Assembly (NCBI RefSeq): GCF_000374425.1
Contig: NZ_KB894353.1
Location: 186,001 to 250,000, forward strand
Length of the DNA: 64,000 nt
Origin: Acinetobacter tjernbergiae DSM 14971 = CIP 107465
Lineage (GTDB): Bacteria; Pseudomonadota; Gammaproteobacteria; Pseudomonadales; Moraxellaceae
Direction: 5' to 3'
Part shown: one piece after another, positions 1 to 6,787 of the stretch
Layout of the letters: every line of letters starts with the position of its first letter
How positions within the stretch are numbered: the first letter of the stretch is position 1
Translations under genes and position numbers: made by a program
The notes under the pieces: model-generated
What the model was told of the DNA's origin: nothing
Database searches by the model: none
The model's input: the letters and a program-made list of their open reading frames with translations, nothing else

Positions 1-471
1 ATCGCTGCCGAAGCGGATGCTGAAAAAATCCGCTTAAAAGCGAAAGGTGAAGCAGATGCTAAAATTTTGCTTGCTCAAGCTTTAGAGAAACAGTATCAAG
101 TTGATGCAGAAGGTGCTCGTGCAGTCAATGAAGCCGCCAATACCCTTTCTGCTGAACAGGTTGAAATGCAAGTGCGCTTGGCATTGCTTAAACATTTACC
201 AGAAATCATTCGTGAAAGTGTTAAACCAATGGAAAATATTGATGACATCAAGATTTTACAAGTGAATGGTTTAAGTAACTTTGCAGGTGGCGGTACTGTC
301 GGTAGTGATGGCACTGAAAATGGTCAAATGTCTTTGTCTGATCAAGTGGTGAATAGCGCCCTACGCTATCGTTCACAAGCACCACTCATTGATAGCTTAA
401 TGAATGAACTTGGCTTACAAGGTGGTGATATCAATGGTTTAACTCAAGGGTTAAAACCAAAAGCTGAGTAA
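1..471 (+). CDS. Flotillin-like SPFH protein, 3' end (5' end outside window)
   Basis: The frame is open from base 1 to the TAA at 469-471 and gives about 156 residues without a start, so the gene enters from the left. The first 50 residues are rich in Ala, Glu and Lys with heptad-like spacing, as in the long helical region after the SPFH domain of flotillins. Then come a conserved-looking segment (MQVRLALLKHLPEIIRESVKPMENIDDIKILQVNG) and a low-complexity, Gly/Ser-rich tail, both typical of flotillin C-termini. Known family members are membrane-associated scaffold proteins. The SPFH domain itself lies outside the window, so the exact subfamily is not visible. A hairpin terminator follows 18 bases after the stop. 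Confidence 0.8.
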   Translation: MAAEADAEKIRLKAKGEADAKILLAQALEKQYQVDAEGARAVNEAANTLSAEQVEMQVRLALLKHLPEIIRESVKPMENIDDIKILQVNGLSNFAGGGTVGSDGTENGQMSLSDQVVNSALRYRSQAPLIDSLMNELGLQGGDINGLTQGLKPKAE

Positions 472-488
472 TTGTTTTTGAGCTAGAA

Positions 489-515
489 AGAGTCTTATGA
501 ATAAGGCTCTTTTTT
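489..515 (+). terminator. Rho-independent terminator after the flotillin-like gene
   Basis: A 10-bp stem (AGAGTCTTAT / ATAAGGCTCT, one G-T pair, GA loop) is followed by five T residues. Confidence 0.75.
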
Positions 516-549
516 CATCTAAAAAATATAAATAGATAACTAGTGGAGC

Positions 550-789
550 TTAAGCATCATTTAAAAAAATTAAGATTTTCTTCAATTCTAAAATTACCTC
601 ATCTTCATCATACATGTACTCACCGCCTCCACACACATATGAAGCTAAAATTAGAATCATATTATTTATCAACTCTTCCTCTGACTTCAAATCATCAAGA
701 AGAACTTCTATTCTTTGCGCATTCTTAATAGATATATCTTTTTTATCTATAAACTGCTTAATACTATAAATTAATTTGTCTTTAATCAT
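550..789 (-). CDS. Hypothetical 79-aa protein
   Basis: I do not recognise this protein. It is acidic and predicted largely helical, with a hydrophobic middle (NNMILILASYVCGGGEYMYDEDEVILELKKILIFL) and no signal peptide. The ATG at 787-789 has AGGA about 10 bases upstream, a plausible ribosome binding site. It lies alone between the flotillin-like gene and a decayed fragment, in DNA more AT-rich than the flanking core genes. Size, acidity and setting resemble small immunity proteins left behind from toxin-immunity loci, but nothing in the sequence proves that. Confidence 0.5.
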   Translation of the reverse strand: MIKDKLIYSIKQFIDKKDISIKNAQRIEVLLDDLKSEEELINNMILILASYVCGGGEYMYDEDEVILELKKILIFLNDA

Positions 790-858
790 TTATCTTATCC
801 TAGGACTAATTACCCCGTCGTTTTGTTACTGTTAATCGGTGTGATGAAACGAGGTGAA

Positions 859-1056
859 TTAAGAAGTTGACTCAATCCCAGCCAACAAAGCAGTCATAAA
901 AACACGTTTATCAATAATTTCATTATCAAATGCTAGTTTAATACGATCAAAGAACGCAATAAAATCTTCGTCGGAATCCAAAATTGTTGCATGAAGTAGA
1001 GTGATTAGTCGTTGTTGTAAAACCTGAGAGTATGTATTGAACTCTGGTAAACAACC
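859..1056 (-). pseudogene. Decayed gene fragment (C-terminal 66 codons)
   Basis: On the minus strand an open stretch reads GCLPEFNTYSQVLQQRLITLLHATILDSDEDFIAFFDRIKLAF... and ends ...ALLAGIESTS at a TAA (859-861). It has protein-like composition, but it is preceded at once by an in-frame stop (1057-1059) and has no ATG near its beginning. I read it as the 3' remnant of a small gene whose 5' part is lost or frameshifted. The family is unknown. The rest of 790-1173 shows nothing else that I can support. Confidence 0.35.
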
Positions 1057-1173
1057 TTAATCTTTAAATGCAGGAAACTCTGATTACTCAAGCTAAACAC
1101 TTTGGTTTCCAATACCCCACACCTAATTAAATGGTGACAACGTGATAAATACGTTAGAGTTCAGGCTCATAGA

Positions 1174-1772
1174 TTAAGGAATTTGATTTGAAAACCGAGC
1201 ATGGGTATCTTTGCAATTAATGCGTTGAATGATGATTTGTGCAACTTGTTTACTAGATGGAAGTAGGCTATGGATGATAGGTAACTTGACTTGGTCTGTA
1301 AGCCAATCTGCACTCACCTCAGATAACGAGACGATGCCATCATTGAATTCTTTTCCAAATGGGCTTAACTTTCCTGAAAGCCCTTTAATACCAGCAATGC
1401 CTGTAGTCGAATGTTTAGAGCATGGAATGGCTGCCATTCTCTCTATCGAACTAAGAAGGTGACCACAGTCACGTGTGACTGAACGGAACAAGATGTTTTT
1501 ATGGAACCGCTGAGCAAGGTGACATGCCTTAATCGGAGAACCGAGCAAGAAAACGTGTTTGGGCTGGTTTGTTCCTGCTGGGAGCGAACTTAGAGCGGAG
1601 CGGATTAGCACTCCTCCGAGGGAATGACCTATCAGCACATAGTCCCCCTTTGCTGCGATTTCTTCAATCCATCTAGTCAAGCGAACTTGAATTTCAGAAA
1701 ACGATTGTAAGCTTACAGAATAGCCGAAGCACCTAGTTGTAATGCCAGCCTTTTTAATGTGGCGAAGCATTG
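1174..1772 (-). pseudogene. Alpha/beta hydrolase, 3' part of a gene split by the prophage
   Basis: This is the C-terminal part of a lipase-like alpha/beta hydrolase. It contains the nucleophile elbow GHSLGG (Ser), a likely acidic residue in FNDGIVSLSE and a likely catalytic His in PIIHSLL. What is missing is the first strand and the His-Gly oxyanion motif. These are encoded at 12872-12928 on the same strand, on the other side of the prophage. Joining the pieces at the CATTG target duplication gives one frame (MQALFVHGMGRSPLSGWPM + LRHIKKAGITTRCFGYS...), 216 residues. A GTG inside the prophage end (1795-1797) could in principle restart translation to give 207 residues, but it has no visible ribosome binding site and would lack the oxyanion motif. 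I treat it as inactive. Confidence 0.85.
1768..1772. repeat. Left copy of the 5-bp target-site duplication (CATTG)
   Basis: CATTG directly abuts the prophage left end (TGTGAGTT...). The same five bases follow the right end at 12872-12876. A 5-bp duplication is what Mu-type transposition makes. Removing the prophage plus one copy restores the hydrolase reading frame. Confidence 0.9.
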
Positions 1773-1810
1773 TGTGAGTTACTGGTTTAGTTTGCACTTA
1801 GCTTGTGGCG

Positions 1811-1850
1811 GGATGAGACGGGATGAAGCGGGATGAGATGGGATGAAACC
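1811..1850. repeat. Four tandem 10-bp repeats (GGATGARRYS-like)
   Basis: The units GGATGAGACG, GGATGAAGCG, GGATGAGATG and GGATGAAACC start at 1811, 1821, 1831 and 1841. The period of exactly 10 bp puts each unit on the same face of the helix. They lie inside the prophage left end, between two putative transposase sites. Confidence 0.85.
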
Positions 1851-1882
1851 ATTGAAGCGTAAGAGTTTGAGGATTTTTTAAG

Positions 1883-1918
1883 AGGATAAGGCTGGATCAT
1901 GGCTTTATCCTTTTTTTT
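1883..1918 (+). terminator. Terminator in the prophage left end
   Basis: The stem AGGATAAGGC / GCTTTATCCT (one G-T pair, 9-base loop) is followed by a run of seven T on the plus strand. No plus-strand gene precedes it, so it would stop read-through entering the prophage from the host side. Confidence 0.65.
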
Positions 1919-1964
1919 GCACTGGATTAAAGCTATCTTGTGCAAAAATAGACGTTTTCTTTTT

Positions 1965-2156
1965 TTATTTTGCAGCGTTTTTTAAATAAACTGCTTGCAA
2001 ACAAGTTTCTAATAATTCCTTAGCATTTTCTTTGCCGTTCATAGTCGTGAGTTCTATTTTACAGCCTTTATGCTCGAATTTTAACATGGTTTGAGGTTGG
2101 GTATCTCCTTTTGTATGGTGGTCTAAGAATTGCAGAATGTTTGTTCTCTCAGGCAT
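1965..2156 (-). CDS. Small 63-aa prophage protein, coupled to the repressor gene
   Basis: The ATG (2154-2156) lies one base after the repressor stop (TAATATG), so translation is probably coupled and the two share a transcript. The sequence MPERTNILQFLDHHTKGDTQPQTMLKFEHKGCKIELTT... is soluble and mixed in charge, without a motif I know. Its place directly downstream of the immunity repressor suggests a lysogenic function expressed in the prophage state. This is inference from position only. Confidence 0.6.
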   Translation of the reverse strand: MPERTNILQFLDHHTKGDTQPQTMLKFEHKGCKIELTTMNGKENAKELLETCLQAVYLKNAAK

Positions 2157-2157
2157 A

Positions 2158-2829
2158 TTATGCGGCTTTCCTAATAATGTCCGTAACGGTCTGTCTAATA
2201 CCGTCCTTGTCCTGAGAATTTACACTATATAATGTATAAATTGCTATTATTAATAAGGTTTTTTTATCAACTAACATCATTTTATGTAGTCTTTCTAAAC
2301 ATTCTTCTACTTCATAGATCACATCATTCAATAACTGCTTGTTATATGGCTGTTTTTCTTGGTCAATCAAGATTTCATAAAGCATAAGAATAAATTCGGC
2401 TTTAGGCTTTGGCTGCATAGTAAGATGCTGTTCTCTAAGCTTTTTTTCTGTTGTTTCTAATGCGGTTTGTAGCATGGCTTTATCTATAGCCGTCGTAATC
2501 TTTAAGCCCTCTTCTTCTATGATCTGTGGCTCTACCAATGTGGTTTGTTCTTGTTGAACTACTGGAACAACATCCGTAAATGGCTCTCCTATTCCTGTCA
2601 CTAACCAACCAGGGTTTGCACCTGTAGCCTTACATATTTTTTCTACAGTAGTTTGATGGAAGGATTTTCTCCCTTCTACCCATATTCCAGTAAATGTGCC
2701 TTTTGATAGCCCCACCCGTGTTGCAAAACTATATGGTTTTTCAAGTTCATCAGGTGTCATAAGAACTTTTATACGATCTTTTAATGGATTCTCTAGTTCT
2801 GAATTACTTTTAGCTTTATTAGAACTCAT
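2158..2829 (-). CDS. Mu-type phage repressor (HTH, no peptidase domain)
   Basis: Residues about 30-80 form a helix-turn-helix region (SFATRVGLSKGTFTGIWVEGRKSFHQTTVEKICKATGANPGWLVTG), followed by a linker and a helical C-terminal half. No S24 self-cleavage domain is visible, so regulation would differ from lambda-type repressors. I take the ATG at 2829 (MSSNKAKS) because AAAGGAA lies about 10 bases upstream; a longer frame with a TTG start exists. The gene is divergent from the Ner-like gene, with palindromic operators in the 197-bp gap. It would keep the early promoter off. The length is 223 residues. Confidence 0.8.
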   Translation of the reverse strand: MSSNKAKSNSELENPLKDRIKVLMTPDELEKPYSFATRVGLSKGTFTGIWVEGRKSFHQTTVEKICKATGANPGWLVTGIGEPFTDVVPVVQQEQTTLVEPQIIEEEGLKITTAIDKAMLQTALETTEKKLREQHLTMQPKPKAEFILMLYEILIDQEKQPYNKQLLNDVIYEVEECLERLHKMMLVDKKTLLIIAIYTLYSVNSQDKDGIRQTVTDIIRKAA

Positions 2830-2905
2830 AACACATAATTCCTTTATTTTAAGAACCAAAATAAGTTGTTGATAATATTGAATTTTATAAAATCCAATAA
2901 AAATT

Positions 2906-2928
2906 AGTTCTTAATTGAATTAAGAACT
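2906..2928. promoter_or_regulatory. Operator 1: perfect 23-bp palindrome
   Basis: Arms AGTTCTTAATT and AATTAAGAACT are separated by a single G. The arm core AGTTCTT recurs in operator 2 and, as half-site AAGAAC, at 2850-2855, near the repressor gene start. It probably binds the prophage repressor or the Ner-like protein. Confidence 0.75.
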
Positions 2929-2929
2929 G

Positions 2930-2958
2930 TTGACAGTTCTTTTTTAAGAACTTATATT
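2930..2958 (+). promoter_or_regulatory. Early promoter of the prophage with operator 2 in its spacer
   Basis: TTGACA (2930-2935), a 17-bp spacer and TATATT (2953-2958) form a near-consensus sigma-70 promoter for the Ner-like and transposase genes. The inverted repeat AGTTCTT-4-AAGAACT (2935-2952) fills the spacer, so repressor bound there would block RNA polymerase directly. Confidence 0.8.
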
Positions 2959-3026
2959 GTCGTTAGATTCATTAAACAATGATTCTAACAGGTCAAAAAA
3001 ATGCCTAACAAGGCGGGGAGTTCAAT

Positions 3027-3293
3027 ATGGGAAGTATGCAAAACCCAAAAGAACAGTTCTGGGATAAACACGCAATCAAAGCAGCTATTTACAGAAAAGG
3101 TAAGACTTTAGCTGATTTAGCTCATGATAACGCAATGCCCGAAACAACTTTACGCAGTGCTTTAATAAAACCATGCAAAAGTGCAGAGCTTGTTATTGCT
3201 AAATTTTTAGGAGAACCACTTTATGTGCTTTTCCCTGAACGATGGACTAGCAATAACAAGCGTATTTACCCTCGTTATAGCGAGCGAGTGTAA
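3027..3293 (+). CDS. ner: Ner-like DNA-binding protein
   Basis: This 88-residue protein has the Ner/Nlp winged-helix pattern: WDKHAIKAAIYRKGKTLADLAHDNAMPETTLRSAL, then an acidic/aromatic turn and LGEPLYVLFPERW. In Mu, Ner damps early transcription and lets lytic genes be expressed. The start has GGCGGGGAG about 8 bases upstream. It is the first gene after the early promoter, and the transposase gene begins two bases after its stop codon, so the two form one operon. Complete length suggests it could still be made. Confidence 0.85.
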   Translation: MGSMQNPKEQFWDKHAIKAAIYRKGKTLADLAHDNAMPETTLRSALIKPCKSAELVIAKFLGEPLYVLFPERWTSNNKRIYPRYSERV

Positions 3294-3295
3294 AC

Positions 3296-4159
3296 ATGAA
3301 AACTCATTACAGTGTAACCGAATTACTTGAATTAGAGCTTGATGGCTTACCTAAAAGTCAAAAAGGATTAGACAAGTTCTTAACACGGAACAATTGGAAG
3401 TATAGAGAAGTTCCTAGCCGCGGGAAAGGGGGTATTCGTCGAGAATACGAACCTAATGCCAATTTTAAGAACTTAATCATATCTAAAGTTCTTAAAAGCA
3501 AAAATCTAACTGCAACTGTGGAATTAGAAACAGGGCTAACTGAAATTAACCCATCACAACCAATTCAGTCAGCTAACCAGCTAAGTAATTGGCAACGTGA
3601 GATCGCGGAAAACCGTTTGTATGTCGTGCGTTTCTTGCAGCAGCAAGTGAATCAGGGCGCACAGATCACACGCACAATTGAGCAATTCATAACTGATGCA
3701 ACTATCCGTAAATTATCGCCAGAGTTGCAGGAGGCTGTTTCAAAAGCAAATGCTAAGTCGGGTGATAGCCGTGTAGTTAGTCGACGTACTGTCATTGATT
3801 GGGTTAGCACTGTTAAAGCTGCTGAAGAAAAGAATATTAACGCTATCAGCGTTTTAGCTCCCAAAGAACGAGCTAAGAAAGATATTCCCGATTGGGCTGA
3901 ACCTTTGCTTAAACTTTGGGCAAAGCCACAAAAACCAACTTTAGCGGCTTGTTTGGAATTATTGCCGAGCTATTACAGCGGCAAACAACCAAGCTACACA
4001 CAAGCATGGGGTTTTATCAAAAAGCTTGGTGCAGTCTCTCGTGAAAAAGGTCGTATGGGTAGCCGTGATATTAAGAATATTAAGGGCTTTATTCGTCGTG
4101 ACAGCTCTGATCTATGCGTGATCTATATAGCTTATTTTCTCAAAACCACTTCGCTTTAA
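3296..4159 (+). pseudogene. MuA-type transposase, N-terminal part only
   Basis: Residues 1-70 resemble the Mu-type DNA-binding domain (GLPKSQKGLDKFLTRNNWKYREVPSRGKGGIRREY). The middle part fits the end-binding helical domains, and the match runs up to KGFIRRDSSDL near residue 273, just before the catalytic RNase-H-like domain, which in the family begins soon after. The frame then runs into unrelated sequence (CVIYIAYFLKTTSL) and stops. All DDE catalytic residues are therefore missing. The fragment might still bind phage ends or operators, but it cannot catalyse transfer. The 3' neighbour is the tape-measure fragment, joined by a large deletion. Confidence 0.88.
4108..4126 (+). other. Deletion junction between transposase and tape-measure genes
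   Basis: The transposase match ends at about 4110 and the tape-measure frame is open from about 4114. TGATCTAT occurs twice here, at 4108-4115 and 4119-4126, with GCG between. In an intact Mu-like phage some 20 kb of genes separate these two coding regions. The short direct repeat may be a scar of the deletion event. Confidence 0.7.
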
Positions 4160-5331
4160 GCATTGGCAAATATATTAAATTGCAAGATGGAGATCCAATC
4201 AAAAAGATCGGTTTAAAAGGTAATCGAACAGGATTTGATATTACGACATATCTAGCAAATCAAAAATTAAAAGGCGTTGATACAGTTACAGCAACAGTCA
4301 TGCTGATGAATCGACAACTATCTAAAAATAAGCGTTTTGTAGAGCTACAGAATCAAATTGCAACGGCTGAAAAATCAGGCGATCAAAGTAAAGCAATTGC
4401 TCTAAAAACTGAAGCGATGAATATTGTTGCTGCTGGAGAGTTCGGTAAAATTTTCCATAATCAGCAATCATTATCAGGCTTAATGTCGATTATTGCGGGT
4501 CTAAATAATGGAGATTTTGAGCGAATTTCACAACAATCATGGAATGGCGAAGGCAGTAATGAAAGAGTTGCAAAAGAAAAATCATTTATTGAACCCGCCC
4601 AAGCCCACGCCTTAGAACAAGAAACAATTCTTGCAACGATCAAAGTTTATGATCAGGTCAAAGGTACACTTGGAGAATTTGAAAGTGGTTTGAAAGATAC
4701 AATGCAAGCTAACCAAGCTTTAGCAGCTTGGGCAGTTACAGCCGCAGGCGCTCTTGCTGTTCTAGCCGCTACTGGTGTCGGTGCGAGAATGGGCGGCGGT
4801 TTGGGGGGTGCTGGAGCTGGTGCAGCAGGTGCTTTAGCTGGTGCAAAAAAATTGCTAGTTCGTGGTGCTGTACCTTTAACTGTAGGTCTAGGTGCGTATC
4901 AATTATATGATACAGCACAAAATGACTCGCTCTCGCAATATCAAAAAAACGTTGATTACTCTAAAACCGTTGGCGGTACTAGTGGCGCATTAGCTGGTGC
5001 TGCTGCGGGTGCAGCATTGGGTTCAGTTGTTCCCGTCCTAGGCACTTTAGTTGGTGGGCTTATTGGTGGCGGTTTGGGATACTGGGCAGGATCAGAAGGT
5101 GGTGAAGCTTTTGGTGAATATTTTAATGAGCAAAATGGAATTATGGAAAATCAATCACAACTTTTAGAAGAACAGAATAAACAAATGGGGCAAGTAGTTA
5201 AAGAACTACAAAAGCTACCCAATGCACTGAGCGGTGCAATCAATGTTAATTTTAGCAATTTTGGCTTAAATACTGGTAATCGTGAGGGTGCAGTTCCGAC
5301 TAAACCTTTGGTTTTTCAAAACCCTTATTGA
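4114..5331 (+). pseudogene. Tail tape-measure protein, C-terminal part
   Basis: The 405 residues show a helical, Gln/Lys-rich first part and two Gly/Ala-rich hydrophobic stretches (GVGARMGGGLGGAGAGAAGALAGA and GTSGALAGAAAGAALGSVVPVLGTLVGGLIGGGLGYWAG), followed by a coiled stretch. This is the usual end of myophage tape-measure proteins. Full-length members are generally well over 600 residues, so the N-terminal part was lost in the deletion. An in-frame stop at 4108-4110 precedes the first ATG, and no ribosome binding site is visible, so translation is doubtful. In Mu the next gene would be N; here about 1.8 kb of extra DNA intervenes. Confidence 0.82.
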
Positions 5332-5366
5332 TATAGTGTTTTCATTAATTATATCAAGGAAATGCA

Positions 5367-5882
5367 ATGTCTTTAATGTTCCCAAGAAATGAAGTTGATA
5401 AAAAAATTAGTACATTAAATAAACAAGCGACGCAATATTCTCATAATGATTGGGATAATGCCATAAAGTGTTTAGAAGAAGTTTGGTTATTAATGCCTAA
5501 CGCCATGATGGATTATGGCGCACAATCTCTGGTTCGATTACCTAAATTTTTACAACAAGCTGGGCGCTTTTCTGAAGCCAAAGAACGTTTTAATGAATTA
5601 ATTAATTCTGTAGATGAATATGCTGAACGGGTTAGCAAAACACATGATTTAAAAGAATTCTATAAGCCAACAGTCAAACATTCTTATTTAGCAGAAGTAT
5701 ATGATGCAATGCGTATAGCTTATAAACGTGAGAAATTAATTGATCAATCCAATCAATTTGAAAAACTATCAAAAGAGCATTATGGTTTGAGTGAAGAGCA
5801 AGGTAAAAAATTACAAGAAGCTAGAAAAAAACAACTTGAGGAGCATAAAAATTGGATGAGACAAATGGGGGAGAAGAAATAA
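5367..5882 (+). CDS. 171-aa helical-repeat protein, probable prophage cargo gene
   Basis: I do not recognise a named family. Residues 25-140 look like two or three TPR-like helix pairs (DNAIKCLEEVWLLMPNA, LVRLPKFLQQAGRFSEAKERFNELI, EVYDAMRIAYKREKLIDQSNQFEKL), and the C-terminus is a charged helix. There is no signal peptide. The ATG has AAGGA about 7 bases upstream. It lies between the tape-measure fragment and a copy of the prophage end motif (5894-5903), a place where Mu has no gene, so it is likely a cargo gene or was carried in from the right end of a related phage. Confidence 0.6.
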   Translation: MSLMFPRNEVDKKISTLNKQATQYSHNDWDNAIKCLEEVWLLMPNAMMDYGAQSLVRLPKFLQQAGRFSEAKERFNELINSVDEYAERVSKTHDLKEFYKPTVKHSYLAEVYDAMRIAYKREKLIDQSNQFEKLSKEHYGLSEEQGKKLQEARKKQLEEHKNWMRQMGEKK

Positions 5883-5893
5883 TCAATCATTTT

Positions 5894-5918
5894 AGTGCAA
5901 AATAAATTATAAAAAATC
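5894..5918 (+). repeat. Internal copy of the prophage right-end motif
   Basis: AGTGCAAAATAA followed by an AT-rich stretch resembles 12799-12823 at the true right end over about 25 bases. Such sites are otherwise found only at the two termini. Confidence 0.65.
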
Positions 5919-6013
5919 GCTTGATTTTTATCTAAAGATATTTCATTCTAACGGTACGGCAGCAAAATCTGCCGTCTGAATTGGCGTTCTGTTTTTTCAA
6001 ACGTGCATAAATC

Positions 6014-6032
6014 CCGCACTAGCGGTTTTTTT
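6014..6032 (+). terminator. Short hairpin with T-run upstream of the C4-like RNA
   Basis: CCGC-ACTA-GCGG is followed by seven T residues. The stem is only 4 bp, so termination is likely partial. It lies in the leader between the 171-aa gene and the Rha gene. Confidence 0.5.
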
Positions 6033-6058
6033 ATGTCAAAAATTTAGTACACTGTTAT

Positions 6059-6135
6059 GGTGGGCTAGACAGGAGTAGCTTTTGCTACGCTGATAACGTT
6101 TGAGTCAGTACGCCAATCTTGTCTAGTTCATCACC
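6059..6135 (+). ncRNA. C4-like antisense RNA upstream of the Rha gene
   Basis: This 77-base segment can fold with a closing stem (GGTG..CTAGACA with TGTCTAG..CATCACC) and an inner GTAGC-TTTT-GCTAC hairpin. Two unpaired or end segments match the translation-start region downstream: ACGCCAAT (6110-6117) pairs perfectly with ATTGGCGT (6139-6146), and TCATCACC (6128-6135) pairs with GGTGATGA (6150-6157). This is the known arrangement of the phage P1/P7 C4 antisense RNA, which acts in cis on the antirepressor message after the leader. C4 RNAs are known ahead of phage regulator genes. The call rests on structure and complementarity, not on a model search. Confidence 0.7.
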
Positions 6136-6153
6136 ATAATTGGCGTTGTGGTG

Positions 6154-6170
6154 ATGAGTAAGCTACTCAT
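6154..6170 (+). promoter_or_regulatory. Inverted repeat just before the Rha start
   Basis: ATGAGTA-AGC-TACTCAT is a perfect 7-bp hairpin. It overlaps one C4 target segment (6150-6157) and ends 8 bases before the GGAG ribosome binding site, so it could switch between two RNA structures controlling Rha translation. Confidence 0.5.
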
Positions 6171-6186
6171 TCAAACGGAGTCAATT

Positions 6187-6786
6187 ATGGCTACTAATCT
6201 TGTTCACCTTGAAAACGGTCATGCCGTTACTTCATCACTGCAAATTGCTGAAATTTTTGATAAGCAACACAAAAATATTTTACAATCAATTGAAAATCTT
6301 TCTATCCAATTGGATAAGTCTTTTGCATCGCTGAATTTTCAGCTTTGCTATAAAAACAATGACTTGCAAAATGGGAAACCACAAGCCTACTACAATCTAA
6401 CTCGTGATGCTTTCGTCTTGCTTGCAATGGGCTTTACGGGTTCTAAAGCTTTGCAATTTAAGCTAGCCTACCTTAATGCTTTCAACCAACTCGAATACCA
6501 CATCATTCATCACCAGTCTACCCTTATTGACTTAAATTCCCGCCTTAAAGACCGCCTAATGGTCGATCATTTACAATACCGCCAGATGTACCGTTATCTA
6601 TCAAAAGGACTGGATAATGATGAGATTGCACGCTGCATGCAAATTTCAACCCGTCGTGTCCGTAAGATTAAAGAAGAAATGCGTGATCTGGAGTTACTAC
6701 CAGATCAAGAGGTGTTCGTGCTTGCGCATACAGGTAAAATTGCCCGTACCGTATCCCCTATTCAACTTGGTTTATTGGGGGTATAA
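6187..6786 (+). CDS. Rha-family phage regulatory protein
   Basis: The 199 residues begin MATNLVHLENGHAVTSSLQIAEIFDKQHKNILQSIENL and contain the Rha core (YNLTRDAFVLLAMGFTGSKALQFKLAYLNAFNQLE). Rha proteins are lysogeny-linked phage regulators that interfere with growth in some hosts. A C-terminal part (about 120-180) has an extra helix-turn-helix-like stretch (LDNDEIARCMQISTRRVRKIKEEMRDLELL). The ATG at 6187 is chosen because GGAG lies 5 bases upstream and it matches the family start; an earlier in-frame GTG is inside the leader. The C4-like RNA upstream should repress it. It is complete and may be functional. Confidence 0.85.
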   Translation: MATNLVHLENGHAVTSSLQIAEIFDKQHKNILQSIENLSIQLDKSFASLNFQLCYKNNDLQNGKPQAYYNLTRDAFVLLAMGFTGSKALQFKLAYLNAFNQLEYHIIHHQSTLIDLNSRLKDRLMVDHLQYRQMYRYLSKGLDNDEIARCMQISTRRVRKIKEEMRDLELLPDQEVFVLAHTGKIARTVSPIQLGLLGV

Positions 6787-6787
6787 A

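Larger units (their letters stand above)
1773..1964 (+). promoter_or_regulatory. Prophage left end with putative transposase-binding sites
   Basis: Within the first 190 bases lie TTTGCACT at 1791-1798, TTTTGCACT at 1915-1923 and, in the opposite sense, GTGCAAAA at 1940-1947. The same motif, inverted, occurs three times near the right end (12799, 12824, 12846). Multiple spaced sites at both ends are the known arrangement for MuA-family transposases. Between the sites are the phased 10-bp repeat (1811-1850) and a terminator (1883-1918). There is no gene in this stretch. Confidence 0.7.

Noticed and set aside
1174..1797. A complete 207-aa hydrolase starting at GTG 1795-1797
   Set aside because: That start lies in prophage terminal sequence, has no ribosome binding site, and the oxyanion motif of the fold is found in the other half beyond the prophage.
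1811..1850. The 10-bp tandem repeat as a CRISPR-like array
   Set aside because: Units are contiguous, with no spacers, and there are no cas genes in the window.
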